The notes under the pieces were generated by a model. That model did no database searches, was not told the origin of the DNA, and worked only from the letters and a program-made list of their open reading frames with translations. Made by a program: the position numbers and the translations under genes. Positions 19,006 to 28,312 of a DNA stretch of 64,000 nt are shown here, in pieces. How positions within the stretch are numbered: the stretch's first letter is position 1; every line of letters begins with the position of its first letter. The stretch lies in NCBI GenBank assembly GCA_022800215.1, contig JAAWPV010000002.1:55191-119190 (forward strand), given 5' to 3'. Source of the stretch: Oscillospiraceae bacterium (GTDB lineage Bacteria; Bacillota; Clostridia; Oscillospirales; Oscillospiraceae).

Positions 19006-19844
19006 AGCCGTTTCATGGTCAGGGCGTCCTTGGCCTGGGTTCCGGCGCTTTCACAAATGAAGGTAGGCTCCCAGCCCCGGCGGGCGATCTCCGCCATGAG
19101 AGGGGCCGGGTCAGGGCCGAAGCCGCCGTTGTCGTCAAAGGTCCGGTGGCACTTCTCGCCCCCTTTGGGGGTGAACTCGATTTGGGAGAAGTGACTATGG
19201 AAGGTCCTGACCCGCTGGGGGCCAAGGGATTTCTCCATCTCATCCAGCATGGTCTTGCAGGCCTCAGATCCGGTGAGCTCCCCCAGGGAGCGGGCGTAGA
19301 GGTGGCCGAAATCCACGCAGGGGATGAGCCGTTCATCCAACCCGCACAGCTCCAAAACCTCGGCAAGGTCCCCAAGCTGACCGATCTTGCCCATGGTCTC
19401 AGGGCAGAGGGCGATGTGGGCGTAACCCTCGCCCTCCCAGGCTTTCAGGACCTCCTGCATGGAGGCAAGGGCGATGTCCAGGGCCTCCCGGCGGGTGCGC
19501 TTCATGAGGGCGCCGGTATGGACCACGATGCGTCCGGCTCCCATCCAGTCCGCCGCCTGACAGGCGGCGAGGATGTAGCCGGTGGTCTTTTGAAGGGCCT
19601 CGGGGTCGGGGTTTGCCAGATTGATGAAGTAGGGTGCGTGGAGGGAGAGGGTGATATCCGCCTCCCGGGCGGCCTCGCCCAGCTTGCGGGCAGTGGCTTC
19701 CCCCACGTGAACGCCCTTGCCGCACTGGTATTCGTAGCAGTCCAAACCAAGAGACCTCAGCCACTTGGGGGCGTCCACCGAGGATTTGTAGGGGAAATCG
19801 TCGGGATTTCCCGCAGGGCCGAATTTGGCGGGCATGGCGTTCAC
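18990..19844 (-). CDS. TIM-barrel protein, endonuclease IV/xylose isomerase-like
   Basis: LHAPYFINLANPDPEALQKT...GAGRIVVHTGAL...CVDFGHLYARSLGELT...HSHFSQIEFTPKGGEKCH...FICESAGTQAKDALTMK. Confidence 0.85.
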   Translation of the reverse strand: MNAMPAKFGPAGNPDDFPYKSSVDAPKWLRSLGLDCYEYQCGKGVHVGEATARKLGEAAREADITLSLHAPYFINLANPDPEALQKTTGYILAACQAADWMGAGRIVVHTGALMKRTRREALDIALASMQEVLKAWEGEGYAHIALCPETMGKIGQLGDLAEVLELCGLDERLIPCVDFGHLYARSLGELTGSEACKTMLDEMEKSLGPQRVRTFHSHFSQIEFTPKGGEKCHRTFDDNGGFGPDPAPLMAEIARRGWEPTFICESAGTQAKDALTMKRLYQSS

Positions 19845-19859
19845 TTCCTTTCGGAAAAA

Positions 19860-20366
19860 TCAGCGGTCATGGCGGGCCATGGCGGCCAGGCGGAAAGGGG
19901 TCTCGATGGCGTAGCGCACCCGGCGGCCCGGGTTTTTGCCCCAGGCTATGGGCTTCACCAGCACGGAGGTGATGCCTGCCCGGTTGGCCCCCAAAATATC
20001 GGTGAATATCTGGTCCCCCACCATGATGGCGTTTTCCGCCGGGATGCCGGTCTGCGCCAAGGCTTCCCGGAAGCCTTTTGTCCCCGGCTTGCCCGCATGG
20101 CGGACGTAGGGGACGCCCAGAGCTTCACAGAAATCGGGACAGCGGCGGCTTTTCCGGGAGTTGGACACCACGAAGAGGGTGATACCGTTCTGCTCCAGTT
20201 CCTCCTTCCACCGCCGGAGGGCGGGGGAGGGAAGCGCCTCCTCATAGGGAGTCAGGGTGTTGTCCAGGTCGGCAAGGACCAGGCGGACCCCGGCTTCCTG
20301 TAAGCGTTGGGGGATTAGAAAATAGATACTTTCCACCAGATGGCAGGGCACCAGGGGACAGGCCAA
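19860..20366 (-). CDS. yqeG: YqeG-type HAD IIIA phosphatase
   Basis: VRLVLADLDNTLTPYEEALPSPALRRWKEELEQNGITLFVVSNSRKSRRCPDFCEALGVPYVRHAGKPGTKGFREAL...MVGDQIFTDILGANRAG; TTG start proposed after SD AAAGAGGTG. Confidence 0.9.
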   Translation of the reverse strand: MACPLVPCHLVESIYFLIPQRLQEAGVRLVLADLDNTLTPYEEALPSPALRRWKEELEQNGITLFVVSNSRKSRRCPDFCEALGVPYVRHAGKPGTKGFREALAQTGIPAENAIMVGDQIFTDILGANRAGITSVLVKPIAWGKNPGRRVRYAIETPFRLAAMARHDR

Positions 20367-20497
20367 GGGGATCACCTCTTTCCGGCCGGGACGTCTGTTT
20401 TTGCGAAAAGCAACATAAGATAAATGTGATGATATCAGGAAGCAAATACTTCTTCCAAACATTATATCACTTTTAGGGCGGTCAGGACAAGGGGGAA

Positions 20498-21283
20498 ATG
20501 AAAATGGAGTTGATGAAACGTATTATTTTGGCGGTCCCAACCGGGCAGCTTACCGCCGCCGGAGCCTGGGGCCGGCCTTTGGCCCACCTCTGTTACCGGG
20601 TGGGGGAGGGGCCTCATCTTTTCCGGGCCAAAAGTCCGGTGATGCCCCAGGGGGGATTGATGGTCATTGACGGCACCGGTTTTTCCGGCGGCGGCGAGGG
20701 GGAGGCCTTCTGCAACGAGGTGCTGCGGGAGTGCGCCGCCCGGAAATTTACCGGGGTGGTGTGCAGCTTTCCGGGAAGGCCCCAGGGGGCTCTTCTGAGC
20801 ACCGCCGCCCGGCTGGGGGAGCTGTGCCAGAGCCGGGGGCTGGAATGCTTTGTGTCCGAGGGCTGCGGAGGCGCTGCCCCCACGGCCACGGTCATCATCC
20901 CCACCGCCCTTTCGGGAGGCTCCCTCCAGAACCGGCTGGAGGAGGCCCAAAACCGCTATGGCCCCGACCGGGTGGCGGTGTGGGTGGAGCGGTCGGCGGA
21001 GGACTTTTTGCTGCCCTCCCCCACGGGCAGCGGTACGCCCCTCACCATGGAGGAGCTGGAGCGCCGGAGGGAGGAGTATGGCTCCAGCGTGTTTTTCTCC
21101 TCCGAGCTGTGCGCCCATTACTTTACCTATATGGCGGGAGAACAGGGGCATTTTGTCCTCTTCGACGACGCCGGGAGCATCCGCAAAAAGCTGCTGATGG
21201 CCCGGCAGCTTGGCATCACCACCGCCTTTTTGCCCTATGGGGCCACGGCGGAATTGCTGGGGGAGCTGTTGGAACGGCCTTGA
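20498..21283 (+). CDS. Hypothetical protein, 261 aa
   Basis: Long ORF with strong coding character; no family recognised from sequence. Confidence 0.7.
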   Translation: MKMELMKRIILAVPTGQLTAAGAWGRPLAHLCYRVGEGPHLFRAKSPVMPQGGLMVIDGTGFSGGGEGEAFCNEVLRECAARKFTGVVCSFPGRPQGALLSTAARLGELCQSRGLECFVSEGCGGAAPTATVIIPTALSGGSLQNRLEEAQNRYGPDRVAVWVERSAEDFLLPSPTGSGTPLTMEELERRREEYGSSVFFSSELCAHYFTYMAGEQGHFVLFDDAGSIRKKLLMARQLGITTAFLPYGATAELLGELLERP

Positions 21284-21342
21284 CACGGAGGGCGGTTTTT
21301 GCTATACTCAAGCTCCATTTTACCAAAGAGGGGGAGAACAAG

Positions 21343-22005
21343 ATGCTGAAAGATGCGTACGGTTGGCTGGACGGCTTGATAGGGGAACTTCAGGCCGAAT
21401 TGGGGGAGCGGGTACTGTTTGTAGGGCTCCAGGGCAGCTACCGCAGGGGGGAGGCCACCGAAGAGAGCGACATCGACGTGGTGACCATTCTGGACAAGGT
21501 GGACCTGCCCACGTTGGACGCCTACCGGAGACTGGTCCGCTCTATGCCCCAGGGGGAGCTGGCCTGCGGGTTCCTGTGCGGGCGGGAGGAGCTGCTTCGC
21601 TGGCCCAGGTTCGACCTTTTGCAGATGGTGCTGGACACCCAGCCCCGGCTGGGAAGCTGGGAAGACTTACTGCCCGGGTTTATGGCGGAGGATACCGCTG
21701 AGGCGGTGCGGGTGGGCGCCTCTGGGCTTTACCACGCCGGGGTCCACTGCTGGCTCTATGAGCAGGACCGGGCCGCCGCCCTCCGAGAGCTTGCGAAAAG
21801 CGTTTTCTTCCTCCTGCGGATGGAGGCCTATCAGAAAACAGGCCGCTACTGCATCAACAAAAAGGAGCTGGAGGGCTGCATTTCGGAGGAGGAGCGGCCT
21901 CTGCTGGCGCTTTCCCGGGACCCGGCAGGGGCGACGGCGGACTTGGCACAGGTGGAGAGGCTGTACGCACAGCTTCTTCCATGGAGCGCCGGGCTGATGG
22001 CCTGA
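21343..22005 (+). CDS. Nucleotidyltransferase-domain protein (MNT-like)
   Basis: VGLQGSYRRGEATEESDIDVVTIL: GS-x(n)-SDIDV nucleotidyltransferase signature; HEPN-like helical C-half. Confidence 0.8.
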   Translation: MLKDAYGWLDGLIGELQAELGERVLFVGLQGSYRRGEATEESDIDVVTILDKVDLPTLDAYRRLVRSMPQGELACGFLCGREELLRWPRFDLLQMVLDTQPRLGSWEDLLPGFMAEDTAEAVRVGASGLYHAGVHCWLYEQDRAAALRELAKSVFFLLRMEAYQKTGRYCINKKELEGCISEEERPLLALSRDPAGATADLAQVERLYAQLLPWSAGLMA

Positions 22006-22026
22006 GGATACCCGCAGGGAAACGCA

Positions 22027-22061
22027 AAAACCCCGTGGCGCACTGCGTCACGGGGTTTTAT
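22027..22061. terminator. Rho-independent terminator
   Basis: AAAACCCCGTG-gcgcactgcgt-CACGGGGTTTT between convergent genes. Confidence 0.85.
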
Positions 22062-22068
22062 TGGTCAC

Positions 22069-22251
22069 TTAATAAAACTTTTTGCGATTCTTGCGGGCGG
22101 CCTCAGACTTCTTGCGGCGCTTGACGCTCGGGCTCTCATAGTGCTCGCGCTTGCGGACCTCGGCCAGGACTCCGGACTTGGCGCAGCTGCGCTTAAAGCG
22201 CTTCAGTGCGTTTTCCAGGGACTCGCCCTCTTTGATGCGGACTTCCGACAT
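22069..22251 (-). CDS. rpsU: 30S ribosomal protein S21
   Basis: [60 protein letters not shown]. Confidence 0.97.
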   Translation of the reverse strand: MSEVRIKEGESLENALKRFKRSCAKSGVLAEVRKREHYESPSVKRRKKSEAARKNRKKFY

Positions 22252-22414
22252 TGACTTTCCCCTCCCTCCAAAGCGGCAGAACCTGTCCACCGCAAAAGGG
22301 CCACATAGCTATGGCTTTAACAGTAGTATTATATGCGGAAATCCAACGCTTGTCAAGGGAGAATTTTTGAAGTTTCCATCGACTTTTGCGGGGGACAAGC
22401 GCTGTCTGCCGGTT

Positions 22415-22954
22415 TCATATCTGTGCAGAAAAAGCCAGGATCTCCGGTGCTCTGTGGGTTGCCGCCTCTTTGCATTCCATCGAGCAGAGGCCGAGGCTTC
22501 CGCAGCATTGGATCTCCAGATGACCGTAAAAATGCTCTATACTGCTAATGATTCGCTCACATTCTTTCATACCAGGGCCTGTCCGCAGTGCGATGGCATA
22601 GCCTTTTTTGCCGGGCTGGATGGACGCATGAGGCTCGTGGGTGTTGCACCAAGGGGTACACCTATCAATAAATGCTTTGAACCGCCCCGGGATATCCGCC
22701 CAATAGGAGGGAGAAACCGAGACGATGATATCCGCCCATTCCAATTCTCCCATCAGCAGGTCCACATCATCATGCTGCACACATGCTGCGGTGGTATGAC
22801 AGGTCCGGCATCCCTTGCAGAATTGAAAGTCATAGTCGTCGATACAAATACATTTCGTGTTGTACCTGCGGGACAGATCATCTCCCACCATGCGTACGAT
22901 CTCCGCGGTGGCCCCGGTTCGGACCGGGCTGCAATTTATGACAAGGGCATTCAT
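22415..22954 (-). CDS. Flavodoxin family protein / NAD(P)H-dependent oxidoreductase
   Basis: MNALVINCSPVRTGATAEIVRMVGDDL...DDYDFQFCKGCRTCHTTAAC...SPSYWADIPGRFKAFIDRC. Confidence 0.88.
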   Translation of the reverse strand: MNALVINCSPVRTGATAEIVRMVGDDLSRRYNTKCICIDDYDFQFCKGCRTCHTTAACVQHDDVDLLMGELEWADIIVSVSPSYWADIPGRFKAFIDRCTPWCNTHEPHASIQPGKKGYAIALRTGPGMKECERIISSIEHFYGHLEIQCCGSLGLCSMECKEAATHRAPEILAFSAQI

Positions 22955-23101
22955 AGGGTCATCGCCTCCCGTTGATTTTTAGCATCTTATCACAATGAAA
23001 GCCCGCAGTCAAGGCTGCAAAGCCTTCCCTTTTGGGAAAAAGAAGTATATAATATGGGGCAGAGAATCAGCCCGGTTCGTTGGGGCAATCGGAGGGAGCA
23101 T

Positions 23102-23554
23102 ATGGACAAGTTAGAGATCAGAATGGCAGGAGCGGAGGATCTGGTGCAAATCGTTGCCATGCAGAACGCCGCCTTTCACGGGGAACAGGGTATCCCGGAG
23201 GACAGCGTGGAGAATTTCAGCAAAAAGGAGCCCCTCTGCTGGTGTGCCTTTCTGGGAGAGAAACTGGTGGGGACGGTGGCCGCCTGGCAGGAGGAGGGCC
23301 GGACCCACGTGGGCCGCTTTGTGGTAGACCCCGCCCACCGGGGCCATCACATCGGGAAACGGCTCATCTGCGCCGCCTTTGAGGACCTGTTTGCCGATGG
23401 GGCGGAGGAGCTTTACATGGAAGCCCGGGCCATCACGGTGAAGCTGGTGGAAAGCGTGGGCGGCAAGGTGGTGGGGGAGACGGTGCCCTTTTTCGGGGGG
23501 ACCATCACGCCCATGACCCTGGCCCGGGAGGACTATCGGCGGACGGTGGGATAG
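23102..23554 (+). CDS. GNAT family N-acetyltransferase
   Basis: MDKLEIRMAGAEDLVQIVAMQNAAFHGEQG...VGRFVVDPAHRGHHIGKRLICAAFEDLFADG. Confidence 0.88.
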   Translation: MDKLEIRMAGAEDLVQIVAMQNAAFHGEQGIPEDSVENFSKKEPLCWCAFLGEKLVGTVAAWQEEGRTHVGRFVVDPAHRGHHIGKRLICAAFEDLFADGAEELYMEARAITVKLVESVGGKVVGETVPFFGGTITPMTLAREDYRRTVG

Positions 23555-23583
23555 AGCGTCTATTCAGGCGTTTAAGCCCCCGA

Positions 23584-24105
23584 TTAAGCATGGGGTTTCA
23601 GGTGATCCAAGATCCAAAATGTGACTGGCCTGAACACAACGAAAAAAGCATATCCGAGCGCACCGCCGATCACATTCGTGATCAAATCCGTAATATCCGA
23701 GGCCCTGAGACCATCAATGAGCGGCTGCAACAGTTCAATGCCCAAACTCATCAAAAAACAGAAAAATACCGTTCTGCCCAGCTTGGCAGTTCTCCTTTGC
23801 GTCAATGGAAACAGAAAACCAAAAGGCATCGTCATAATAACGTTCAGCACGATCTGCCTTATAAAGTCTCCTCTTCCCTCTAAAACATCTATAAAGGGCA
23901 CCATATTCATAGGGGTGTAGGGATGATTTAGAATATAGGGGAGCTTTACAAGGATCGGCATCAAGGTGAAATAGAGCACAAAAGAAAGATAGATATACAT
24001 CAGTGTATTGACAAGCAGGATATCCCTGCCTTTGTATTTCCACTTCCTGAAGAAGACAAAGACGTATAAAAAGGCCAGCGCTACAAAGTCTATCAAGCAT
24101 TTCAT
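23584..24105 (-). CDS. VanZ family membrane protein
   Basis: NMVPFIDVLEGRGDFIRQIVLNVIMTMPFGFLFPL...SLGIELLQPLIDGLRASDITDLITNVIGGALGY. Confidence 0.9.
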   Translation of the reverse strand: MKCLIDFVALAFLYVFVFFRKWKYKGRDILLVNTLMYIYLSFVLYFTLMPILVKLPYILNHPYTPMNMVPFIDVLEGRGDFIRQIVLNVIMTMPFGFLFPLTQRRTAKLGRTVFFCFLMSLGIELLQPLIDGLRASDITDLITNVIGGALGYAFFVVFRPVTFWILDHLKPHA

Positions 24106-24207
24106 AACGATCCTTCTTTCAAAGCCTGATTTTCTGCGTGTATCCTAACTGTTATTTTAGATGTTCAGCTTACGTGGCTCTCCGGACTGGGACAAGGAAA
24201 ATACATC

Positions 24208-24254
24208 AAGAAGCTCCCTTGCCGCATCATCAGCGGCAGGGGAGCTTCTTTTTT
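24208..24254. terminator. Bidirectional-type terminator hairpin
   Basis: AAGAAGCTCCCTTGCCG-catcat-CAGCGGCAGGGGAGCTTCTTTTTT. Confidence 0.85.
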
Positions 24255-24256
24255 GC

Positions 24257-24640
24257 TTACAGCTCGCAGAAAAACTCCAGCTCTTCCCCGGCAGGACCCC
24301 GGCAGAAGGCTACCCGGGCGGGGTGATCTTCCCCTAGCTTCACATCGGTGGGAGCCATGATGAGGGAAAAGCCTGCTCCGGTCACCCTGGCCACATCGCC
24401 GTCCACATCGTCGGTACGGAAAGCGATGTGGGCGAAGGGGCCGGGTTGGGCACTGGAGACGCCGTTGGCGCTCAGCTCCAGAATGGTGTTGCCCAGATCC
24501 AGCATGGCCATCTGCTTCTCTCCCTGTCCCCAGGTCCGAAGCAGAGGAAAGCCCAAAAGGTCACGGTAGAACGTGATGGCGGCCTGAAGGGCCTCTTGGC
24601 TGGCCACTTTCAATGAGACATGATGCAGTCCCTTTAGCAT
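24257..24640 (-). CDS. VOC (glyoxalase/bleomycin resistance) family protein
   Basis: MLKGLHHVSLKVASQEALQAAITFYRDLLGFPLLRTWGQ...PFAHIAFRTDDVDGDVARVTGAG. Confidence 0.92.
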   Translation of the reverse strand: MLKGLHHVSLKVASQEALQAAITFYRDLLGFPLLRTWGQGEKQMAMLDLGNTILELSANGVSSAQPGPFAHIAFRTDDVDGDVARVTGAGFSLIMAPTDVKLGEDHPARVAFCRGPAGEELEFFCEL

Positions 24641-24689
24641 AGGATCCTTCCTTTCTAAGATGCGGTATCACGCCTTGGGCTTGCCGATG

Positions 24690-27119
24690 TCAAACCTTCG
24701 GCTTGCCAATAAAGTTCACCAGCTTGCCGGGGACATGGATGACCTTCACAATATCCAGCGGGGCCAGAAACTTGGCCACGGTGGGGATCTCCTTGGCGGC
24801 GGCCTCAATGACCTCATTGCCGCTGCCCGCGGGGACCTCCACGGTGCCCCGGAGTTTGCCGGAGACCTGGACGGCGATGGTGACGGTGGAGGCTACCGTC
24901 TTGCTCTCGTCATAAACGGGCCAGGACTGCTGGCAGGCCATGCCCTCCCCGGCGAAGCCCAGGTTTTCCCAAAGCTCCTCGGCAATGTGGGGAGCGAAGG
25001 GGGAGAGGAGGGTGATGAGGGTTTTCATGTCCCCCTTGGTGCAGCCGTTCTTCTGGAAGTCGCCCACCAAGGTCATCATGGCGGCGATGGCGGTGTTGAA
25101 CTTCATGTTCTCAATGTCATCGGCTACCTTCTTGATGCACTTGTGGATGCCCGCTTCGTTCTCCTTGGTGTACTCCAGGCTGTCCGAACAGCTTTCCGAG
25201 AGGTTCCACACCTTGTCCAGGAACCGCTTGCAGCCCTTGACGGCGTTGTCCGACCAGGTGGCGGCCTGCTCAAAGTCGCCGATGAACATGATATAGAGCC
25301 GCAGGGTGTCGGCACCGTAGGCCTGGATGATATCGTCCGGGTTTACCACGTTGCCCCGGCTCTTGCTCATCTTCTCGCCGCCCTCGCCCAGGATCATGCC
25401 GTGGCTGGTCCGCTTGGCGTAAGGCTCCTTGGTGGGCACCACCCCGATGTCGTAGAGGAAGCGGTGCCAGAACCGGGAGTAGAGAAGGTGGAGGGTGGTA
25501 TGCTCCATGCCGCCGTTGTACCAGTCCACCGGGGACCAGTACTGAAGGGCCTCCTTGGAGGCGAGGGCATCGGGGTTATGGGGGTCCATATAGCGAAGGA
25601 AGTACCAGGAAGAGCCTGCCCACTGGGGCATGGTGTCCGTCTCCCGCTTGGCGGGCGCACCGCAGCAAGGGCAGGTGGTGTTGACCCAGTCGGTCATCTT
25701 GGCGATGGGGCTCTCTCCGTCGTCGGTGGGCTCGTAGTTCTCCACCTCGGGAAGGGTGAGGGGAAGCTGGTCCTCGGGCACGGGGACCCAGCCGCATTTG
25801 TCGCACCAGACCATGGGGATGGGTTCGCCCCAGTAGCGCTGGCGGGAGAACACCCAGTCCCGGAGCTTGTAGTTGACCTTCGCCTCGCCAATGCCCTTCT
25901 CCTCCAGCCACTTGGTGATGATCGGGATGGCGTCCTTTACGGTAAGGCCGTTGAGGAACTCGGAGTTGCAGAGAATGCCGGTCTCGTCCTTGGCGGTGAA
26001 AGCGGCCTTCTGCACGTCCTCGCCGCCGGACACCACCTCAATGATCTCACAGCCGAACTTCTTGGCAAACTCCCAGTCTCTATCGTCGTGGGCGGGCACC
26101 GCCATGATGGCTCCGGTGCCGTAGGTGGAGAGCACATAGTCGGAGATGAAGATGGGGATCTCCTTGCCGTTCACCGGGTTGACGCCTCTCACCCCGTCCA
26201 GTTCCACGCCGGTCTTATCCTTGTTGAGCTCGGTGCGCTCCATGTCGGACTTGGAGGCGGCCAGCTTCTGGTAGGCGGTGATCTCCTCCGCATTCTTTAG
26301 CTTGCCGCTCTCCAGCCAGCCCTTCACCAGGGCATGTTCGGGGGAGAGGACCATATAGGTGGCGCCGAAGAGGGTATCGGGCCGGGTGGTGAAGACCACG
26401 ATGTCGTCCCCGGTGGTGGATTTGAAGGTGACCTCAGCGCCGGTGGAGCGGCCGATCCAGTTGCGCTGCTGGGTCTTGACCCGCTCAATGAAGTCCACCT
26501 CGTCCAAACCGTCCAACAGTTTCTGGGCGTACTCGGTGATCTTCAACATCCACTGGCTCTTCTCCTTCCGGATGACGGGGGAGCCGCAGCGCTCGCAGAC
26601 GCCCTCCACCACCTCCTCGTTGGCCAGCACGCACTTACAGGAGGTGCACCAGTTCACCGGCATGGTGGTCTTGTAGGCAAGGCCGTGCTTCCAGAGCTGG
26701 AGGAAGATCCACTGGGTCCACTTATAGTAGGTGGGGTCAGTCGTATCGACGACACGGTCCCAGTCGAAGGAGTAGCCGATCTTCTTAAGCTGCTCGGTGA
26801 AGTGGGCAATGTTCTGGCGGGTGACGATGGCAGGGTGGATGTGGTTTTTGATGGCGTAGTTCTCCGTGGGTAGGCCGAAGGCATCAAAGCCCATGGGGAA
26901 GAGGACGTTATAGCCGTCCATCCGCTTTTTCCGGGCCACAATATCCATGGCGGTGTAGGGCCGGGGATGGCCCACGTGGAGCCCCTGGCCCGAGGGGTAG
27001 GGGAACTCAATGAGGCCGTAGAACTTGGGCTTCTCGCTCTGGTCCAGGGCGGCGTAGACCTTGGATTCCTCCCAGCGCTTTTGCCATTTGGGTTCAATGG
27101 AGCCGAAATCGTATTTCAT
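24690..27119 (-). CDS. leuS: Leucyl-tRNA synthetase
   Basis: 809 aa from [47 protein letters not shown] (HIGH region) and KMSKSRGN. Confidence 0.97.
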   Translation of the reverse strand: MKYDFGSIEPKWQKRWEESKVYAALDQSEKPKFYGLIEFPYPSGQGLHVGHPRPYTAMDIVARKKRMDGYNVLFPMGFDAFGLPTENYAIKNHIHPAIVTRQNIAHFTEQLKKIGYSFDWDRVVDTTDPTYYKWTQWIFLQLWKHGLAYKTTMPVNWCTSCKCVLANEEVVEGVCERCGSPVIRKEKSQWMLKITEYAQKLLDGLDEVDFIERVKTQQRNWIGRSTGAEVTFKSTTGDDIVVFTTRPDTLFGATYMVLSPEHALVKGWLESGKLKNAEEITAYQKLAASKSDMERTELNKDKTGVELDGVRGVNPVNGKEIPIFISDYVLSTYGTGAIMAVPAHDDRDWEFAKKFGCEIIEVVSGGEDVQKAAFTAKDETGILCNSEFLNGLTVKDAIPIITKWLEEKGIGEAKVNYKLRDWVFSRQRYWGEPIPMVWCDKCGWVPVPEDQLPLTLPEVENYEPTDDGESPIAKMTDWVNTTCPCCGAPAKRETDTMPQWAGSSWYFLRYMDPHNPDALASKEALQYWSPVDWYNGGMEHTTLHLLYSRFWHRFLYDIGVVPTKEPYAKRTSHGMILGEGGEKMSKSRGNVVNPDDIIQAYGADTLRLYIMFIGDFEQAATWSDNAVKGCKRFLDKVWNLSESCSDSLEYTKENEAGIHKCIKKVADDIENMKFNTAIAAMMTLVGDFQKNGCTKGDMKTLITLLSPFAPHIAEELWENLGFAGEGMACQQSWPVYDESKTVASTVTIAVQVSGKLRGTVEVPAGSGNEVIEAAAKEIPTVAKFLAPLDIVKVIHVPGKLVNFIGKPKV

Positions 27120-27167
27120 ATTCTCACGCTTTCCTTGGTAATATAGGGAATGTGGCTTTGGGCGCAA

Positions 27168-27199
27168 AATAGCCGCATACAAAGCTGTATGCGGCTATT
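27168..27199 (-). terminator. Terminator-like hairpin immediately upstream of leuS
   Basis: 14-bp perfect stem AATAGCCGCATACA / TGTATGCGGCTATT with 4-nt loop, reading into TTTT on the minus strand. Confidence 0.6.
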
Positions 27200-27426
27200 A
27201 TAAAGGAAAAAGGAAGGAATTGCAAGGGGAAAGGGAGATTTAGGGAAGCTCGGCCAGCCAGTGGCCCTCCCCACAGGAATCCTCTGTCAGGGGGATGTAC
27301 CATTTGCCCAGGGCGAGTCCTGTCGCAAGAGCGGTGTCCTCCAAAAGCTCCAGTGGTTGGTGGTGCAGCGGTCACTGACAGAGGTGCTGTCCTTGTCTCC
27401 GGCCACCCAGGCGCGGCTGGAAAGGT

Positions 27427-27457
27427 AGGTGGTGGAGAAACGCTTTCTCCACCACCT
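27427..27457. repeat. Perfect 14-bp inverted repeat (3-nt loop)
   Basis: AGGTGGTGGAGAAA-CGC-TTTCTCCACCACCT. Confidence 0.85.
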
Positions 27458-27638
27458 CCTTTCACTTCATACACGTTTCAGGTGGGGAAAAGGTTACACA
27501 GAAGAAGGTAAAATGTCAAATCGGAGGAAAAGAAGGGGGAAATCTTAAATAATTAGTTAGGAATCTTAAGCATTTCTTTATATACATGGCGGTCGATCTC
27601 TGATATACTGTAACAGACGAATCAAAAGGGGGAAGAAC

Positions 27639-28196
27639 ATGAAGGACCAAACCGATGTTCGTACCATTTACATACTGCTCACCCGGTCGGAGACCTATTT
27701 CTCCCGGCTTATCCATCTTGCCACCAAGGCGGACTATACCCACTCCTCCATCGGCTTTGAGGGTCCCGCCGGACCCTTCTACAGCTTTGCCCGGAAGAAT
27801 CCCCAGATGATGCTGCCCGCCGGCCTCATCCAGGAGCGGGCGGGGAGAGGCTTCTTCGGCCTCCATCCCCATATCCCCTGCCGGCTTTATGAGCTGAAGG
27901 TGTCGGAGAGTACATATCAGGACATTTGCCGCCGGGTGGAGGAGATGTACGCCGATAAAGAGCGCTACCACTACAACCTTTTGGGAACGGTGGCCGCCTT
28001 TTTCCGGTTTGGCCGCCTGAAGCGGCGGCATCACTACTTCTGCTCCCAGTTTGTGGCGGAAATGCTCATCGAAAGCGGAGCGGCGGAGCTTCCCAACCCC
28101 TCGGCCTTGTCAAGGCCGGAGGACTTCCGCCATGTGGCGGAAGTCCAACAGATCTTTCAGGGCAAGGTAGGGGCCCTGGCAAATTGGGCGGCATGA
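27639..28196 (+). CDS. Permuted papain-like / YiiX-type (NlpC/P60-related) cysteine hydrolase
   Basis: ATKADYTHSSIGFEGPAGPFYSFARK (His block) preceding HYFCSQFVAEMLIESG (Cys block): permuted order. Confidence 0.65.
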   Translation: MKDQTDVRTIYILLTRSETYFSRLIHLATKADYTHSSIGFEGPAGPFYSFARKNPQMMLPAGLIQERAGRGFFGLHPHIPCRLYELKVSESTYQDICRRVEEMYADKERYHYNLLGTVAAFFRFGRLKRRHHYFCSQFVAEMLIESGAAELPNPSALSRPEDFRHVAEVQQIFQGKVGALANWAA

Positions 28197-28205
28197 CATA
28201 ACACG

Positions 28206-28240
28206 AAAAAATATCAGGCTTTCGGGCCTGATATTTTTCT
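28206..28240. terminator. Rho-independent terminator
   Basis: AAAAATATCAGGC-tttcg-GGCCTGATATTTTT. Confidence 0.85.
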
Positions 28241-28241
28241 C

Positions 28242-28270
28242 TTTTCAAGTACACATATATGTGTTATAAT
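28242..28270 (+). promoter_or_regulatory. degV-family gene promoter with palindromic operator in the -35/-10 spacer
   Basis: TTTTCA-17 bp-TATAAT; the spacer contains the perfect 14-bp palindrome ACACATATATGTGT (28251-28264). Confidence 0.65.
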
Positions 28271-28312
28271 GAACCGAACAAGGACATTATCGACAGGAAG
28301 AGAGGAACCTCT

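Noticed and set aside
22069-22251. Short Lys/Arg-rich ORF as a novel basic peptide
   Set aside because: It is ribosomal protein S21.
24660-26300. 546-aa + ORF opposite leuS
   Set aside because: Antisense of a confidently identified leucyl-tRNA synthetase.
27120-27480. Possible T-box riboswitch upstream of leuS
   Set aside because: A terminator-like hairpin is present but I could not find the conserved T-box sequence or specifier stem; kept only as an unexplained structured region.
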